Assembly (NCBI RefSeq): GCF_944384765.1 | Contig: NZ_CALWUM010000004.1 | Span: 51,022 to 115,021 of the forward strand | DNA length: 64,000 nucleotides | Reading direction: 5' to 3' | Origin: an uncultured Agathobaculum sp. | GTDB taxonomy: Bacteria > Bacillota > Clostridia > Oscillospirales > Butyricicoccaceae | Shown here: positions 1 through 8,691 of the stretch, one piece after another | How positions within the stretch are numbered: position 1 is the stretch's first letter | How the letters are laid out: each line of letters opens with the position of its first letter | Notes under the pieces: generated by a model | Databases searched by the model: none | Told to the model about the DNA's origin: nothing | The model's input: the letters and a program-made list of their open reading frames with translations, nothing else | Translations under genes and position numbers: made by a program

Positions 1-1
1 C

Positions 2-103
2 ATTGTCGGCATGCTGGAAAAGTGGATCACCGAGGCGCAGCCCATTCCCAAGTGCGAAATGGTGGCGCTGATGATGCGTCTGCTGTCCGCACTGCCCTCT
101 TAA
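2..103 (+). CDS. C-terminal fragment of a TetR-type transcriptional regulator
   Basis: The window opens inside a reading frame of 33 codons plus TAA. The peptide starts IVGMLEKWITEAQPIPKC and ends MMRLLSALPS, which resembles the last helix of TetR regulators of the DhaS/TetR_C type, where a 'G-hydrophobic-L-x-x-W' segment is typical. The DNA-binding part lies outside the window, so the assignment rests on this short tail. A strong hairpin with a T-run follows at 116-142 and would end transcription. A TetR-type operator is present elsewhere (26414-26429), but nothing links the two. Confidence 0.45.
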   Translation: MVGMLEKWITEAQPIPKCEMVALMMRLLSALPS

Positions 104-115
104 ACCCAAAACAGC

Positions 116-384
116 AAACGGGAACGCGATGCGTTCCCGTTTCAGCTTGTCGAAAAAGTCCTTCGCGCCGCAGCGCGCATAAAATAGGAAATTGCGGCAA
201 GCCGCAATTTCCATAAAATCCGGGGACATGTGCCTCGGATTTTATTCCAACCGCTGGCAAGTGTGCCTGAAAGGCGCGCGCAGACAGCGGAATTTTCGAT
301 CGGAAGCGTGGTTCCGATCGAGAGGCTGTTCGAAAAACCATGTTTTTCGACAGCCTCAAACGGGAACGCAATGCGTTCCCGTTT
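116..384. repeat. Block of consecutive perfect hairpins bounded by two near-identical palindromes
   Basis: No credible gene lies between 104 and 398. The space holds a series of inverted repeats: 116-142 (12-nt arms, loop GAT), 187-212 (12-nt arms, loop AA), 213-245 (10-nt arms ATAAAATCCG/CGGATTTTAT), 296-321 (10-nt arms), 322-357 (15-16-nt arms with one bulge) and 358-384 (12-nt arms, loop AAT). The first and last differ by one base and both run into T-rich sequence. The last can terminate phnX on the minus strand and the first can terminate the TetR gene on the plus strand. The inner four are unexplained. Confidence 0.8.
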
Positions 385-398
385 TTGCTTTTGTCCGG

Positions 399-1178
399 TC
401 AATCCTGCGCGCGCATCCAGGCCGGCAGGTCGGCAATGGATTGCAGCACATCGTCCGCGCCCGCGTCCAGGAAGGTGCGGCGCGCCCTGTCGCAGGCTGC
501 CGCACGCGCGTCAGGCGCCAGCGCCTCGTATTCTTGCTGCGTCAGGCCGAGCACGCTGCTGCCCTCGATCACGCCGAGCGAAATGACGCCTGCATTTTTG
601 CCCTCGCGCACGTCGGACACCGTGTCCCCCACCTTGACAACCGTGCGCACATCCATGATCCCGAACTGCTGCATATTGCGGAAGATCATATAGGGATAGG
701 GGCGGCCCATGCCGCCGACGCTGTCCGGGCTGCACCAGTAGTCCGGCGCATAACCCTGCGCCTGCGCCGCAGGGACAACAACCGCCATCATGGAGTCCGT
801 GTAGCCGGTCGTCGAGCCGATGGGCAGGCCCATGCCGCGCAGCTGCGCGACCGTCTCACACACGCCCGGCTTGGGGGCGGCGTAGTCCGCCAGGCTCTCC
901 ATCAGCTTGTCCTCAAACACATGGTAAATGGCCTCCACATCCTCGTCTGACGCGGTTATGCCTGTATGCGCCTGCCACTGTGCGGCAATGCGCTCCATGC
1001 CCAGCATGGTGCGGATGTGGTCGCGCTTGAGCATACCCATCGGGGCGCGGATCTCATCCATGGTGGGCTGCACATCAAACGCGCGGAATGCCTTGTCAAT
1101 CGCCGCGACCGGCGCAAAGCTGCCGTAATCGACCGTTGTGCCCGCCCAGTCGAATACCACCAGTTTCAGCTTGCCCAT
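399..1178 (-). CDS. phnX: Phosphonoacetaldehyde hydrolase (phosphonatase)
   Basis: This 259-aa HAD-superfamily enzyme cleaves phosphonoacetaldehyde to acetaldehyde and phosphate, the second step of 2-aminoethylphosphonate degradation. The nucleophile motif DWAGTTVD is at residues 10-17. Lys51 in the cap segment GMLKRDH matches the Schiff-base lysine that sets PhnX apart from other HAD phosphatases. The C-terminal half has the GDTVSD motif for Mg2+ binding. Length is normal for the family. The start (1178) overlaps the 3' end of phnW by 13 nt and is preceded by AAGGAGG, so the two are translationally coupled. It is the last gene of the phn operon, and the hairpin at 358-384 follows. Confidence 0.95.
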   Translation of the reverse strand: MGKLKLVVFDWAGTTVDYGSFAPVAAIDKAFRAFDVQPTMDEIRAPMGMLKRDHIRTMLGMERIAAQWQAHTGITASDEDVEAIYHVFEDKLMESLADYAAPKPGVCETVAQLRGMGLPIGSTTGYTDSMMAVVVPAAQAQGYAPDYWCSPDSVGGMGRPYPYMIFRNMQQFGIMDVRTVVKVGDTVSDVREGKNAGVISLGVIEGSSVLGLTQQEYEALAPDARAAACDRARRTFLDAGADDVLQSIADLPAWMRAQD

Positions 1179-2275
1179 TTTCCTGCCTCCTTGAGAAAGT
1201 CTGCCATGATTGCAGCGAGCTGCTCGATGTCCTCGGTATAGATTTCGCCGATGTTGCCCACGCGGAAGGTGTCCGCCTCGGTCACCTTGCCCGGATAGAG
1301 CACATAGCCGCGCGCCTTGATGTAGTCATACATCTCGCGGAAGGTGAAGGTGCTGCCCGCGGGATAGAAAAAGCTCGTGATGATCGGGCCCTGCACCGCG
1401 GGGTCAAGGTAGGGCCGGAAGCCAAGCGCCGCAAACCGCTCGGTCAGCAGGCGCTGGTTTGCCGCATAGCGCGCCGCGCGCGCCGGGATACCGCCTTCCG
1501 CGTCCAGTTCCTCCATCGCCTTGGCAAAGGCGAGCACGACATGGGTCGGCGAGGTGAAGCGCCACTTGCCGTCCTGCTCCATGGTTTTCCACTGGTCATA
1601 CAGGTCCAGGCTGAGCGAACGCGCCTTGCCCGCGCTCTGCTCGAGCAGGCTGCGCCGCGCAAGGATGAAGGCAAAGCCGGGCACACCCTGGATGCACTTG
1701 TTCGCGCTCGAGATCAAAAAGTCGATGCCGTATTGCTCGACCGGAATATCCACGCCGCCAAAGCTGCTCATCGCATCGACGATGAACGTGCGTCCTGCTT
1801 CCTTTACCACGCGGCCGACCGACTCGATGTCGTTGAGAATGCCCGAGGTGGTCTCGCTGTGCACCATCGCAACATGGGTGATCGCGGGGTCCTCGCGCAG
1901 CAGCTGTGCGACGTGCGCAGCTTCCGGACGGCGGTTGTCCGCCTGGCGGTAGAGTAGATAATTGAGACCCGCATGCTGCGCGATGTCGCCCATGCGCAGG
2001 CCGTAAGCGCCGTTGGCGCAGATGAGCAGCTTGTCCGCCGGGCCGACCACGCTGGTCAGCACGGACTCCACGCCAAAGGTGCCGCTGCCCTGCATGAGGA
2101 CAGCCGTGTACGCAGGCTCGGATACATGCGCGAGCCGCAACAGACCCGCGCGGATGCGCTGGGTGATGGCCTTGTAATCGTCATCCCAGGTGCAGTGGTC
2201 AAACAGCATCTCGCGCTTGACCGTATCGGTCGTGGTCAGCGGCCCGGGGGTGAGCAGCTTGTAATTGTGGTTCAT
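1166..2275 (-). CDS. phnW: 2-aminoethylphosphonate--pyruvate transaminase
   Basis: This 369-aa class V PLP aminotransferase converts 2-aminoethylphosphonate and pyruvate to phosphonoacetaldehyde and alanine. The N-terminal LLTPGPL and the HCTWDDDY region are characteristic of PhnW. The PLP lysine is Lys193 in SSANKCIQGVPG. The ATG at 2275 has AAAAGGAG upstream. PhnW supplies the substrate of PhnX, encoded immediately downstream, and both are fed by the transporter encoded upstream, so the operon is a complete route from external aminoethylphosphonate to phosphate and acetaldehyde. Confidence 0.95.
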   Translation of the reverse strand: MNHNYKLLTPGPLTTTDTVKREMLFDHCTWDDDYKAITQRIRAGLLRLAHVSEPAYTAVLMQGSGTFGVESVLTSVVGPADKLLICANGAYGLRMGDIAQHAGLNYLLYRQADNRRPEAAHVAQLLREDPAITHVAMVHSETTSGILNDIESVGRVVKEAGRTFIVDAMSSFGGVDIPVEQYGIDFLISSANKCIQGVPGFAFILARRSLLEQSAGKARSLSLDLYDQWKTMEQDGKWRFTSPTHVVLAFAKAMEELDAEGGIPARAARYAANQRLLTERFAALGFRPYLDPAVQGPIITSFFYPAGSTFTFREMYDYIKARGYVLYPGKVTEADTFRVGNIGEIYTEDIEQLAAIMADFLKEAGKWAS

Positions 2276-2345
2276 GCTTTTCTACTCCTTTTAATCCATT
2301 CATACGCAAAGGGGCGCGTGCCGCGCCCCTTTGCGGTCGGTTGGC

Positions 2346-3338
2346 TTACTTGCAGGACTCGCTCAGCGCCTGATGCTGCTGGAGCAGGTCGACGGTCAGT
2401 TTCTCAGGGAAGGTCTTGGGATAGGCGGACTTGTTCGCCGCATCGGTCTCCTCGCCCTCGTAAAGCGCGTTGGGATAGTAGGTCTGCAGCTCGGCGCGGC
2501 CGTTCTCAATGATGCACTGCGCCATCTCCATAGCCTTGGGGTTGGTGTTTTCGCCCTTGTCAAGCACGGAGACCGACTCGGTCAGCGAGAAGTTGCCCTC
2601 GGTCGGGTCGACATAGTCGATCGGCAGGCCGTCCGCCTTGTCGGCCACCGCCTGCTGGCGCAGGCCGAAGCCCACAGCAACCTCGCCCGCGCGGCACTTC
2701 TTGAGCGGGCCCGAACCGGAGGACTCGATGTGGTCGCCCGCATTGGCGTAGATGTCGGTCAGCACGTCCTTGGCGCCGTCCTCGCCGTAGGCGTCAATCA
2801 GCGCCTGAATGAGCAGCCATGCGGTCGAGGAGGACTGGATATCGGTCACCGACACCATGTCCTTGTAGACCGGGTTTGCCAGATCCTTGATGCAGGTGGG
2901 CATGGGCAGGTTGTTTTCCGCCAGCACCTCGGTGTTGACGATGATCGCGCCCTCCTGGCTGGTGATCGGCGCGCAGTAATCCGGGAACTGATCAATCGTG
3001 TTGACCTCGAAGGTCAACGGCAGGAACATATTGTTCTGCTCCTGGGCGCTCTCGGTGTAGAAGGTGGACATGGTGACAAGGTCAGCCTCAAGGTTCGTAC
3101 CCTCGGCGAGCAGCTTGCCGCCCAGCTCGGAAGTGCCGAAGATCTGGAAGCTGTACTGGCCCTCATAGCCGTTCGCGTCGAGCGCGTTTTTCATCGCGGT
3201 GACCGCCTCGTCGTCCGCGTTGGAGTAGATAATCACCTGAGCGTCCTCGCCCGCGCCGGCCGAGGAACAGCCGGTGACCGAGGCGCAGCCGCCGACAGCG
3301 ATCACGCCGGCGAGCATCATAGCAGCAATACGTTTCAT
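2346..3338 (-). CDS. 2-aminoethylphosphonate ABC transporter substrate-binding lipoprotein
   Basis: This 330-aa protein begins MKRIAAMMLAGVIAVGG, a lipoprotein signal peptide with lipobox candidates VGGC and VTGC, then the extracellular domain VIIYSNADDEAVTAMKNAL typical of iron/phosphonate-type binding proteins (PhnS2 class). It should capture aminoethylphosphonate at the cell surface for the permease encoded upstream. The ATG at 3338 has AGAAAGGA about 11 nt upstream. Oddly, the permease frame runs into this gene without a stop codon, so the two form one open frame. The internal signal peptide and ribosome-binding site argue that this protein is made separately. Confidence 0.85.
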   Translation of the reverse strand: MKRIAAMMLAGVIAVGGCASVTGCSSAGAGEDAQVIIYSNADDEAVTAMKNALDANGYEGQYSFQIFGTSELGGKLLAEGTNLEADLVTMSTFYTESAQEQNNMFLPLTFEVNTIDQFPDYCAPITSQEGAIIVNTEVLAENNLPMPTCIKDLANPVYKDMVSVTDIQSSSTAWLLIQALIDAYGEDGAKDVLTDIYANAGDHIESSGSGPLKKCRAGEVAVGFGLRQQAVADKADGLPIDYVDPTEGNFSLTESVSVLDKGENTNPKAMEMAQCIIENGRAELQTYYPNALYEGEETDAANKSAYPKTFPEKLTVDLLQQHQALSESCK

Positions 3339-4985
3339 GGGTTTGAGTTTCCTTTCTTTTTTGTTATTTTTTACGGTTTTGCGGTGCGCCAGGGCGGAGA
3401 ATACCGCACGGGCGACCAGGTTGGTGAGCAGGATCAGCAGGCTGAGCACGAACACCTCGTTGAACTTGTTGACATACTGCAGCTGCTTGATCTTGGTGGT
3501 GATGACCATGGTGCGCGCGCCGGCAATGAAGATCAGCGCGGAGACCGTGACCATCGCATTGATGAAGTAATAGCTGAACACCTCGAGCAGGCTGGAAGCC
3601 GCGTTGGGCGTTACCACGCGCCGGATGGTCTTGAGCCAGCTGTCGCCCATCAGGCGGGCAGTGGTCTCCCAGCCCGCATTCATCTTGGACAGCGCGTTTT
3701 TCATCATCAGATAAGGGGTGGAGAAAAAGTGGATGATGTTGCACACGATCATCAGCGTGAAGGTGTTCTGCAAACTCGTGCCCGAGAAGCTGAACAGGAA
3801 CGCCAGGCCGAGCACCATGCCCGGAATCGTATTGGTGATGAGCGCGATGCCCTCGATGATCTGCTTGCACCAGCGGTGCACGGTCGAGCGCGCGGTGACA
3901 AGCGCCGCGCCATAGGCGATGATCGTACCAAACAGCGCGGTCATCAGCGCGACGAACAGCGAGTTTTTATAGACCGTGAACAGTTCGCTGTCCTGCAGCA
4001 CGGCGAGCACATGCTCGGTGGTGAAGCGGGTGCGGTAGGGCCACTCATCCACCATCGGCACGACGAAGATGACTGCAAAAATCGCCAGGATCGCAACTGA
4101 GAGCGCCACACCCGCGATGCCCCAGCCCGTGTCGCGCGCCCGGTTCGGGCGCAGATCGGCCGCGGAGATGCGGTTATAACGGATATTGAACCGCTCGAGG
4201 AACTGCAGCAGCGCAATGCTCAGGATGCTGGGCAGCAGCATCACCATTGCGACCACCGCGCCCTTGTTGAAATCGGGCACCGCGCCGAGCATCTGGTTAT
4301 AGAGCACGGTCGCGATCACCTCATACTGGCCACCTACCGACGCCGGAATACCAAAATCAGTAAAGCAAAGGAAGAAGGACTGCAGGAACGCGCCCGCGAG
4401 CGTACCGAGCAGCGGCCGCAGCACGGCGATCCGGAAGGTGGCCAGCGGGCTGTCGCCCATCAGCTTGGAAACCGTGATGGTCTTTTTGTCGATAAAACCC
4501 ATCGTATTGTGGATAAGCAGGAAAGCGACCGGGACTGTGTAGATCACATAGCCGAGCAGCAGGCCCTGGAAGCCGTAGATGTCAAACAGCTGAAAGCCGA
4601 GCAGCCGTGTGATCAGGCCCTGCTTGCCAAAAGAATAGATGATGGCAAAGCCATAGGTGATAGTCGGCAGGAACATCGGCAGGGTTGCAACGCCCTGCAG
4701 CACACGCTTGAAGCCCGCGGGCAGGCCGGTGTAGTGGATCGCGTAGGCAAGCGCGAAGGCGATCACGGTCGCCAGGCACGCCGCTGCGCCGGACACCACA
4801 AAGCTGTTGCACAGTGCCTGACCAAAGCCCTTTTGCGCGAGCACCTCGGTGTAAAACGCGGTGGTGAACCCGCCCTCCCAGAAGGACTTGATCAGCAGCC
4901 GCACCGCCGGGATGAGCAGAAAGGCGGTGAAAACAACCGTCACAGCGATGAAAATCGCTTTAACCTCTGTGTTTTTTCTCTGCAT
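3339..4985 (-). CDS. 2-aminoethylphosphonate ABC transporter permease, two fused permease modules
   Basis: About 549 residues form two homologous permease halves of the FbpB/ThiP type (PhnU2 class). The first half covers roughly residues 10-275 and the second 290-545. Each has about six membrane segments and an EAA-like loop (GVATLPMFLPTITYGFAI in the first, GIALITNTIPGMVLGLAF in the second). It forms the channel for the ATPase encoded 4 nt upstream and the binding lipoprotein downstream. The ATG at 4985 was chosen because it directly follows the ATPase stop and starts the natural hydrophobic N-terminus. There is no stop before the binding protein: the tail AHRKTVKNNKKERKLKP leads straight into its Met. 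A one-base shift in the A-rich run near 3360-3368 would give ...RKK followed by a stop. Confidence 0.85.
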
Positions 4986-4989
4986 CGTT

Positions 4990-5751
4990 TCACACCGCCG
5001 CTGCCTGCGGGCCGCCGAACAGCGCATAGATGTTGTTGCGCTTGATCTCGAGCTGGCTCAGAATGAATTTCTTGACGAACTCGTTTTCCGGGCGGTGGAC
5101 AATCTCCTCCGGCCGCGCGTACTGCGAGATGCAGCCGTTTTCAATAATCAGCACGCGGTCGGACAGGGTCAGCGCCTCCTCGGGGTCGTGGGTGACGATG
5201 AGCGTGGTCAGGTGGAATTCCTTGGCGATCGTCTGGATGCGCTCTTTGATAGATTCCTTGATCACGCCGTCGAGCGCGGAGAGCGGCTCATCGAGCAGCA
5301 GGATGCGCGGCTTCATCACCAGCGTGCGCGCCAGCGCAACGCGCTGCTTCTGGCCGCCGGAAAGCTGGTCGATGCGCTTGTTTAAGTGGTCGCCCAACCC
5401 CAGCAGCGCGATCATGTCCTGTACTTCTGCCTCGGTGGAGATGCCCGGCTTGTTGCGCAGGCCGTAGGTGATGTTCTGCCGCACGTTCAGATTGGGGAAC
5501 AGTGCGTAATCCTGGAATACGATATTAAAGCCGCGCTTCTCCATCGGGGTGTGGGTGAGGTCCTCGCCGTTATAAAGGATCTGGCCTGCATCCGCGTCCA
5601 GGATGCCGAGGATGATGTTCAGTAACGTGGTTTTGCCGCAGCCCGAAGGACCGAGGATGGAAACGATTTCGCCGTCCTCCACCCGGATGGAAATGTCCTT
5701 CAGCACGGGTACGCCGTCAAACGATTTGCCGATCTGTTTCAGTTCAAGCAT
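4990..5751 (-). CDS. phnT: 2-aminoethylphosphonate ABC transporter ATP-binding protein
   Basis: This 253-aa ABC ATPase powers aminoethylphosphonate import. Walker A GPSGCGKTT is at residues 34-42, followed by a Q-loop (FQDYALF), signature LSGGQKQ, Walker B ILLLDEP, D-loop SALD and switch His in VTHDPEEA. The sequence best fits the spermidine/iron/phosphonate importer group, and the phn neighbours fix the substrate. It is the first structural gene of the operon. The permease ATG lies 4 nt past its stop. A TATAAT -10 element at 5819-5814 precedes it, with a poor -35, which suggests regulated initiation. Confidence 0.9.
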   Translation of the reverse strand: MLELKQIGKSFDGVPVLKDISIRVEDGEIVSILGPSGCGKTTLLNIILGILDADAGQILYNGEDLTHTPMEKRGFNIVFQDYALFPNLNVRQNITYGLRNKPGISTEAEVQDMIALLGLGDHLNKRIDQLSGGQKQRVALARTLVMKPRILLLDEPLSALDGVIKESIKERIQTIAKEFHLTTLIVTHDPEEALTLSDRVLIIENGCISQYARPEEIVHRPENEFVKKFILSQLEIKRNNIYALFGGPQAAAV

Positions 5752-5813
5752 TCTTGTCTTCAGCCTTTCCTAGTATCTTGTCGGTTTTCATGTCTCTCGC
5801 ATTTTGCACGGCC

Positions 5814-5819
5814 ATTATA
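5814..5819 (-). promoter_or_regulatory. Probable -10 element of the phn operon
   Basis: Minus-strand TATAAT lies about 63 bp before phnT. No good -35 is found 16-18 bp upstream (GGAAAC at best), consistent with a promoter needing an activator or controlled by the RpiR-type protein encoded upstream. The segment between this element and the rpiR terminator is A/T-rich and would be the place for an operator. Confidence 0.5.
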
Positions 5820-5885
5820 GCAAGCGGCCGCGCGCGGTTTCCATCACAAAACGAAAAAGGTTTTGTAAATGTTTGAACAACCAAA

Positions 5886-5928
5886 AACAGGCTGTATTTT
5901 GTAGTTTTACTACAAAATACAGCCTGTT
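5886..5928 (-). terminator. Intrinsic terminator of the RpiR gene
   Basis: Perfect 20-nt arms (5886-5905 and 5909-5928) enclose a 3-nt loop and are followed on the minus strand by TTTTTGG. It lies 20 nt past the regulator's stop, so the regulator and the phn operon are transcribed separately. Confidence 0.85.
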
Positions 5929-5948
5929 CCGTTTGCTTTTTCGCGTTT

Positions 5949-6809
5949 CTACGGGGTATACGCCTTGTCGCAGATGATCTGGCTCGAGCGGTCGAGCACA
6001 GCGGCATAGCGGTCGTAATCGCTCAGGATCACGCCCCAGTACAGCATATCCACGATCGCGATCTGCGCGGTGCGGGAAAAGATCGCGTCGCCGTAGAGCA
6101 GTTGCTCGTTAGACGAGCACAGCAGCAGGTCGGCATAGCGCGCAATGCGCGAGTCGCGGAAATTGGTCAGCACAATGGTGTGCGCACCGCTTTCGCGCGC
6201 GGTCTCCATCACGTCCACCGTGTCGCGCGACGAGCCGGAATAGGAGATACCGAGCGCGACGTCCTGCCCGGTCAGGCTGCCGGCGACGATCTTCTGCAAA
6301 TAGCAGTCCTCATAAAACACACACGGCAGGCCGAGGTAGAGCAGCTTGGTACACAGGTCGCGGCAGGTGACAATCGAATTTTCCACGCCGAAAACCGCGA
6401 TTTTTCCCGCACTGCGCAGCAGTTCGACGCACTGCTCGATCATTTCACCCGAAATGTATTTGAGCATGCTCTCCAGGCTGCGGATGGTCGTGGACACGAT
6501 GTGCGCGGGCACCGAGGCGACCGTCTCGTCCGCGCCCAGGTCGTAGCCATACATCGCGTGCTTGCCGCGGCGCGCCTGCTCGCCGACAAGCGCGAGCTGA
6601 AACGCGCGGAAACCGGAAAAGCCCAGCGCCCGCGCCAGGCGGATCACGGTCGGCTGGCTGACACCCGCCTGCTCGGCGGTCTGCGCCAGGGTCAGCTGGC
6701 TGGCCTCGGCCGGGTGGGCCAGAATAAAGTCCGCTGCTTTGCGCTCGCTCGGCCGCAGATTGGCGTAGCGGCTCTCCAGTAGCAGATGCAGGGAGATCGA
6801 ATCAGGCAT
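5949..6809 (-). CDS. RpiR-family transcriptional regulator of the phn operon
   Basis: This 286-aa protein has an N-terminal HTH_6 domain (residues ~1-80, LRPSERKAADFILAHPAEAS, then the recognition region AGVSQPTVIRLARALGFSG). A SIS sugar-phosphate-binding domain follows (about 120-270) with the phosphate-binding loop SYSGSSRDT. ATG 6809 is chosen because AAGGAAGGGG stands 6 nt upstream. RpiR proteins usually sense phosphorylated metabolites. Here, upstream of and co-oriented with phnT, it probably senses aminoethylphosphonate or a phosphorylated intermediate; that is inference from position. Confidence 0.85.
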   Translation of the reverse strand: MPDSISLHLLLESRYANLRPSERKAADFILAHPAEASQLTLAQTAEQAGVSQPTVIRLARALGFSGFRAFQLALVGEQARRGKHAMYGYDLGADETVASVPAHIVSTTIRSLESMLKYISGEMIEQCVELLRSAGKIAVFGVENSIVTCRDLCTKLLYLGLPCVFYEDCYLQKIVAGSLTGQDVALGISYSGSSRDTVDVMETARESGAHTIVLTNFRDSRIARYADLLLCSSNEQLLYGDAIFSRTAQIAIVDMLYWGVILSDYDRYAAVLDRSSQIICDKAYTP

Positions 6810-7162
6810 AATAACCCCTTCCTTGTAGAAAATCAAAACGTTACCCTCAGTTTATCGGGAAAGCCCCATGGGTGCAAAGCAAAACTACATCAAATACAGG
6901 TTAAATCCACATCAAGCGAAAACCACAGCCGGGATACCGATCCGTATCCCGTTTTCTGCACTTGCTTTCTTTATGGTATAGTGCATAAAAACATATGCTT
7001 TAATTTTAGCACTATGTACAACATTCACCTTGATTTTTAGGTTATATTTAACAAAAATCGCATTGACTTTTTATGCCAAATCACTATAATAGTATCAGTC
7101 AGGCGAGAGACCGCCTGATACCTCTCAAAACGAAACAATCATACGAATGGAGGCAATCCCAA
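6810..7162. other. Intergenic region between divergent rpiR and the 45-aa gene
   Basis: No gene is visible. The left part carries a short inverted repeat around GGGATACCGATCCGTATCCC (6932-6951). The right part (7020-7162) is AT-rich and contains the promoter and leader hairpin of the small gene at 7163. Confidence 0.6.
7063..7090 (+). promoter_or_regulatory. Sigma-A type promoter of the 45-aa gene
   Basis: TTGACT at 7063-7068, a 16-bp spacer and TATAAT at 7085-7090. The ~70-nt leader that follows contains a hairpin TCAGGCG/CGCCTGA (7099-7117). Confidence 0.75.
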
Positions 7163-7300
7163 ATGAAGAACAAGTATTCTTACACGGAGCGTCTGGGTGC
7201 GCTGCTTTACAGCATGAACCGTATGAACACATATATGGGTCGTGTTACCGAAGCAGACCGCGACTGCATCGAGGTGCTGCGTGGCATGCAGCAGCACTAA
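7163..7300 (+). CDS. Small hypothetical protein (45 aa)
   Basis: The ATG at 7163 has GGAGG nine nt upstream, a consensus promoter at 7063-7090 and a strong terminator at 7327-7365, so this small gene is a complete transcription unit. The protein begins MKNKYSYTERLGALLYSMNR and is rich in Met, Arg and Tyr with one Cys near the end. It is predicted soluble, with no signal or membrane segment. I do not recognise a family. The strong expression signals for so short a protein suggest an abundant product. Confidence 0.75.
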   Translation: MKNKYSYTERLGALLYSMNRMNTYMGRVTEADRDCIEVLRGMQQH

Positions 7301-7326
7301 GCCGCAGGACAACAAGTTCAGACACA

Positions 7327-7365
7327 AAAGCGCAGGGCGCCGGACAATCCGGCACCCTGCGCTTT
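7327..7365. terminator. Bidirectional terminator
   Basis: An 18-nt stem (7327-7344 with 7348-7365) flanked by AAAA and TTT serves the 45-aa gene on the plus strand and the convergent flavin oxidoreductase on the minus strand; it overlaps the last two bases of the latter. Confidence 0.85.
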
Positions 7366-8455
7366 ATGTTTCATCCTGTCGGGCCAGCCTGCGTTTGTGG
7401 TCCAGCAGCATACGCCCCGGGCAAGTGTCCGGTGCGGTTTTCCACCGGCACACCGAGCAGTTCAGGCAATGCCCGGGGGCGCGTCCGGCTTTGACGTCAT
7501 TTCCCCACTGGTAATTGACCAGCGAGCCGCGGCCGATCACCGCCATCGCTGCGCCGGTATCCGCGAGCACGGCCTCGGCCTGCGCTCCGTTGCTGATCTG
7601 GTGAACCGCAAACACCGGCAGACTGACCGCCTCCCGGATGCGCTTTGCGCCGTAAACCGAAGCGGTGAACGGATAGTCGACTGGCCGTTCAATCTGCGCC
7701 ACCCAGTCACAGCCGAGAAATACATCAAGAAAATCCACGCCCCAGGCTTCCAGCTGCTTTGCGTTGCGGATACCGGCCGCGATATCCGGCTCGAACGCGC
7801 CCATGCGCACGCCCAGCACAAACCCTTGCGGCGTCACCGCGCGGATGCCCTGTATGATGCGCTGCAAAACCGGCAGCCCATCCGCGCGGAACGCGTCCGT
7901 CCGGCGGTTGACCGCCGGGTTCATGCATTCGCTGAGCAGATACCCGTGGCTCGCGTGCAGTTCGACACCGTCATACCCCGCCCGCACGGCGCGCTGCGCC
8001 GCGTCGATGAACTGCCGCTCGATTGCGCGAAGCTCGTCCGCGGTCAGTGCACGGCTTTCGCGCACCCCGCTTGCACCGGCCGGCGTCCCGCTCGGACTGA
8101 CGCGGTATGCCGGTTTTGCGCCCATCGCCCCGGCATGGCTGAGCTGCACGATGGCCGGCATACCGGCGTTGTGCAGGATTGCCGCAATGCGGCGCAGCCC
8201 GTCGTTCTGCTCGTCCGCCCAGATGCCGAGCTGGTCGAGCGTCAGCCGTCCCGCCGGGCTGACCGCGGTCGCCTCCTGGATCACCAGCCCCGCGCCGCCC
8301 GCGGCCAGCGCGCGGTAATGCGCCAAATGCTTTTTGGTCACACAGCCACTCTCGTCGCCCCAGGTGTAAACGACCAGCGGCGGCACGCAGATGCGGTTTG
8401 AAATCGGGAAGCCGCACAGCTTCCACGGTGTAAACAGTCTGGTCAGTTGCGGCAT
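7364..8455 (-). CDS. NADH:flavin oxidoreductase, Old Yellow Enzyme family
   Basis: This 363-aa single-domain TIM-barrel FMN enzyme probably reduces activated C=C bonds. OYE features seen are LFTPWKLCGFPISNRI at the N-terminus, QLSHAG (FMN/substrate region), HASHGYLLSEC with the catalytic His pair, and VIGRGSLVNYQW near the FMN phosphate. The C-terminus carries Cys330, 333, 336 and 345 (CxxCxxC-x8-C), which resembles the [4Fe-4S] ligand set of 2,4-dienoyl-CoA-reductase-type relatives, although no second flavin domain follows. Start at 8455 has AGAAGGGGA upstream. Physiological substrate unknown. Confidence 0.85.
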   Translation of the reverse strand: MPQLTRLFTPWKLCGFPISNRICVPPLVVYTWGDESGCVTKKHLAHYRALAAGGAGLVIQEATAVSPAGRLTLDQLGIWADEQNDGLRRIAAILHNAGMPAIVQLSHAGAMGAKPAYRVSPSGTPAGASGVRESRALTADELRAIERQFIDAAQRAVRAGYDGVELHASHGYLLSECMNPAVNRRTDAFRADGLPVLQRIIQGIRAVTPQGFVLGVRMGAFEPDIAAGIRNAKQLEAWGVDFLDVFLGCDWVAQIERPVDYPFTASVYGAKRIREAVSLPVFAVHQISNGAQAEAVLADTGAAMAVIGRGSLVNYQWGNDVKAGRAPGHCLNCSVCRWKTAPDTCPGRMLLDHKRRLARQDET

Positions 8456-8691
8456 ATTCCGTCCCCTTCTCGTGCGTTTTTGCGCCGCGCGGCAGGCGCA
8501 GCGCAGTTTTTCCCATTATACTCGCAATCACCGCCATATGCAAATGCGGTGCCCGCGCCTATGTCGGGGAGGACGGCCGCTGTGCCGGATTGACAGCAGC
8601 GGCTTTGCGGACTATGATGATAACAGACGGCAGGCGGAGCGTCCGCCCGCCGTCCGGACACCCATCGCACAGCAGAAAGGAAGATCCCATC

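Noticed and set aside
2331..4100. Long plus-strand open frame of almost 600 codons opposite the phn transporter genes
   Set aside because: It is antisense to two genes with clear motifs, has no ribosome site, and its composition (rich in Arg, His, Gln, Gly) is typical of frames opened by GC-rich codon bias.
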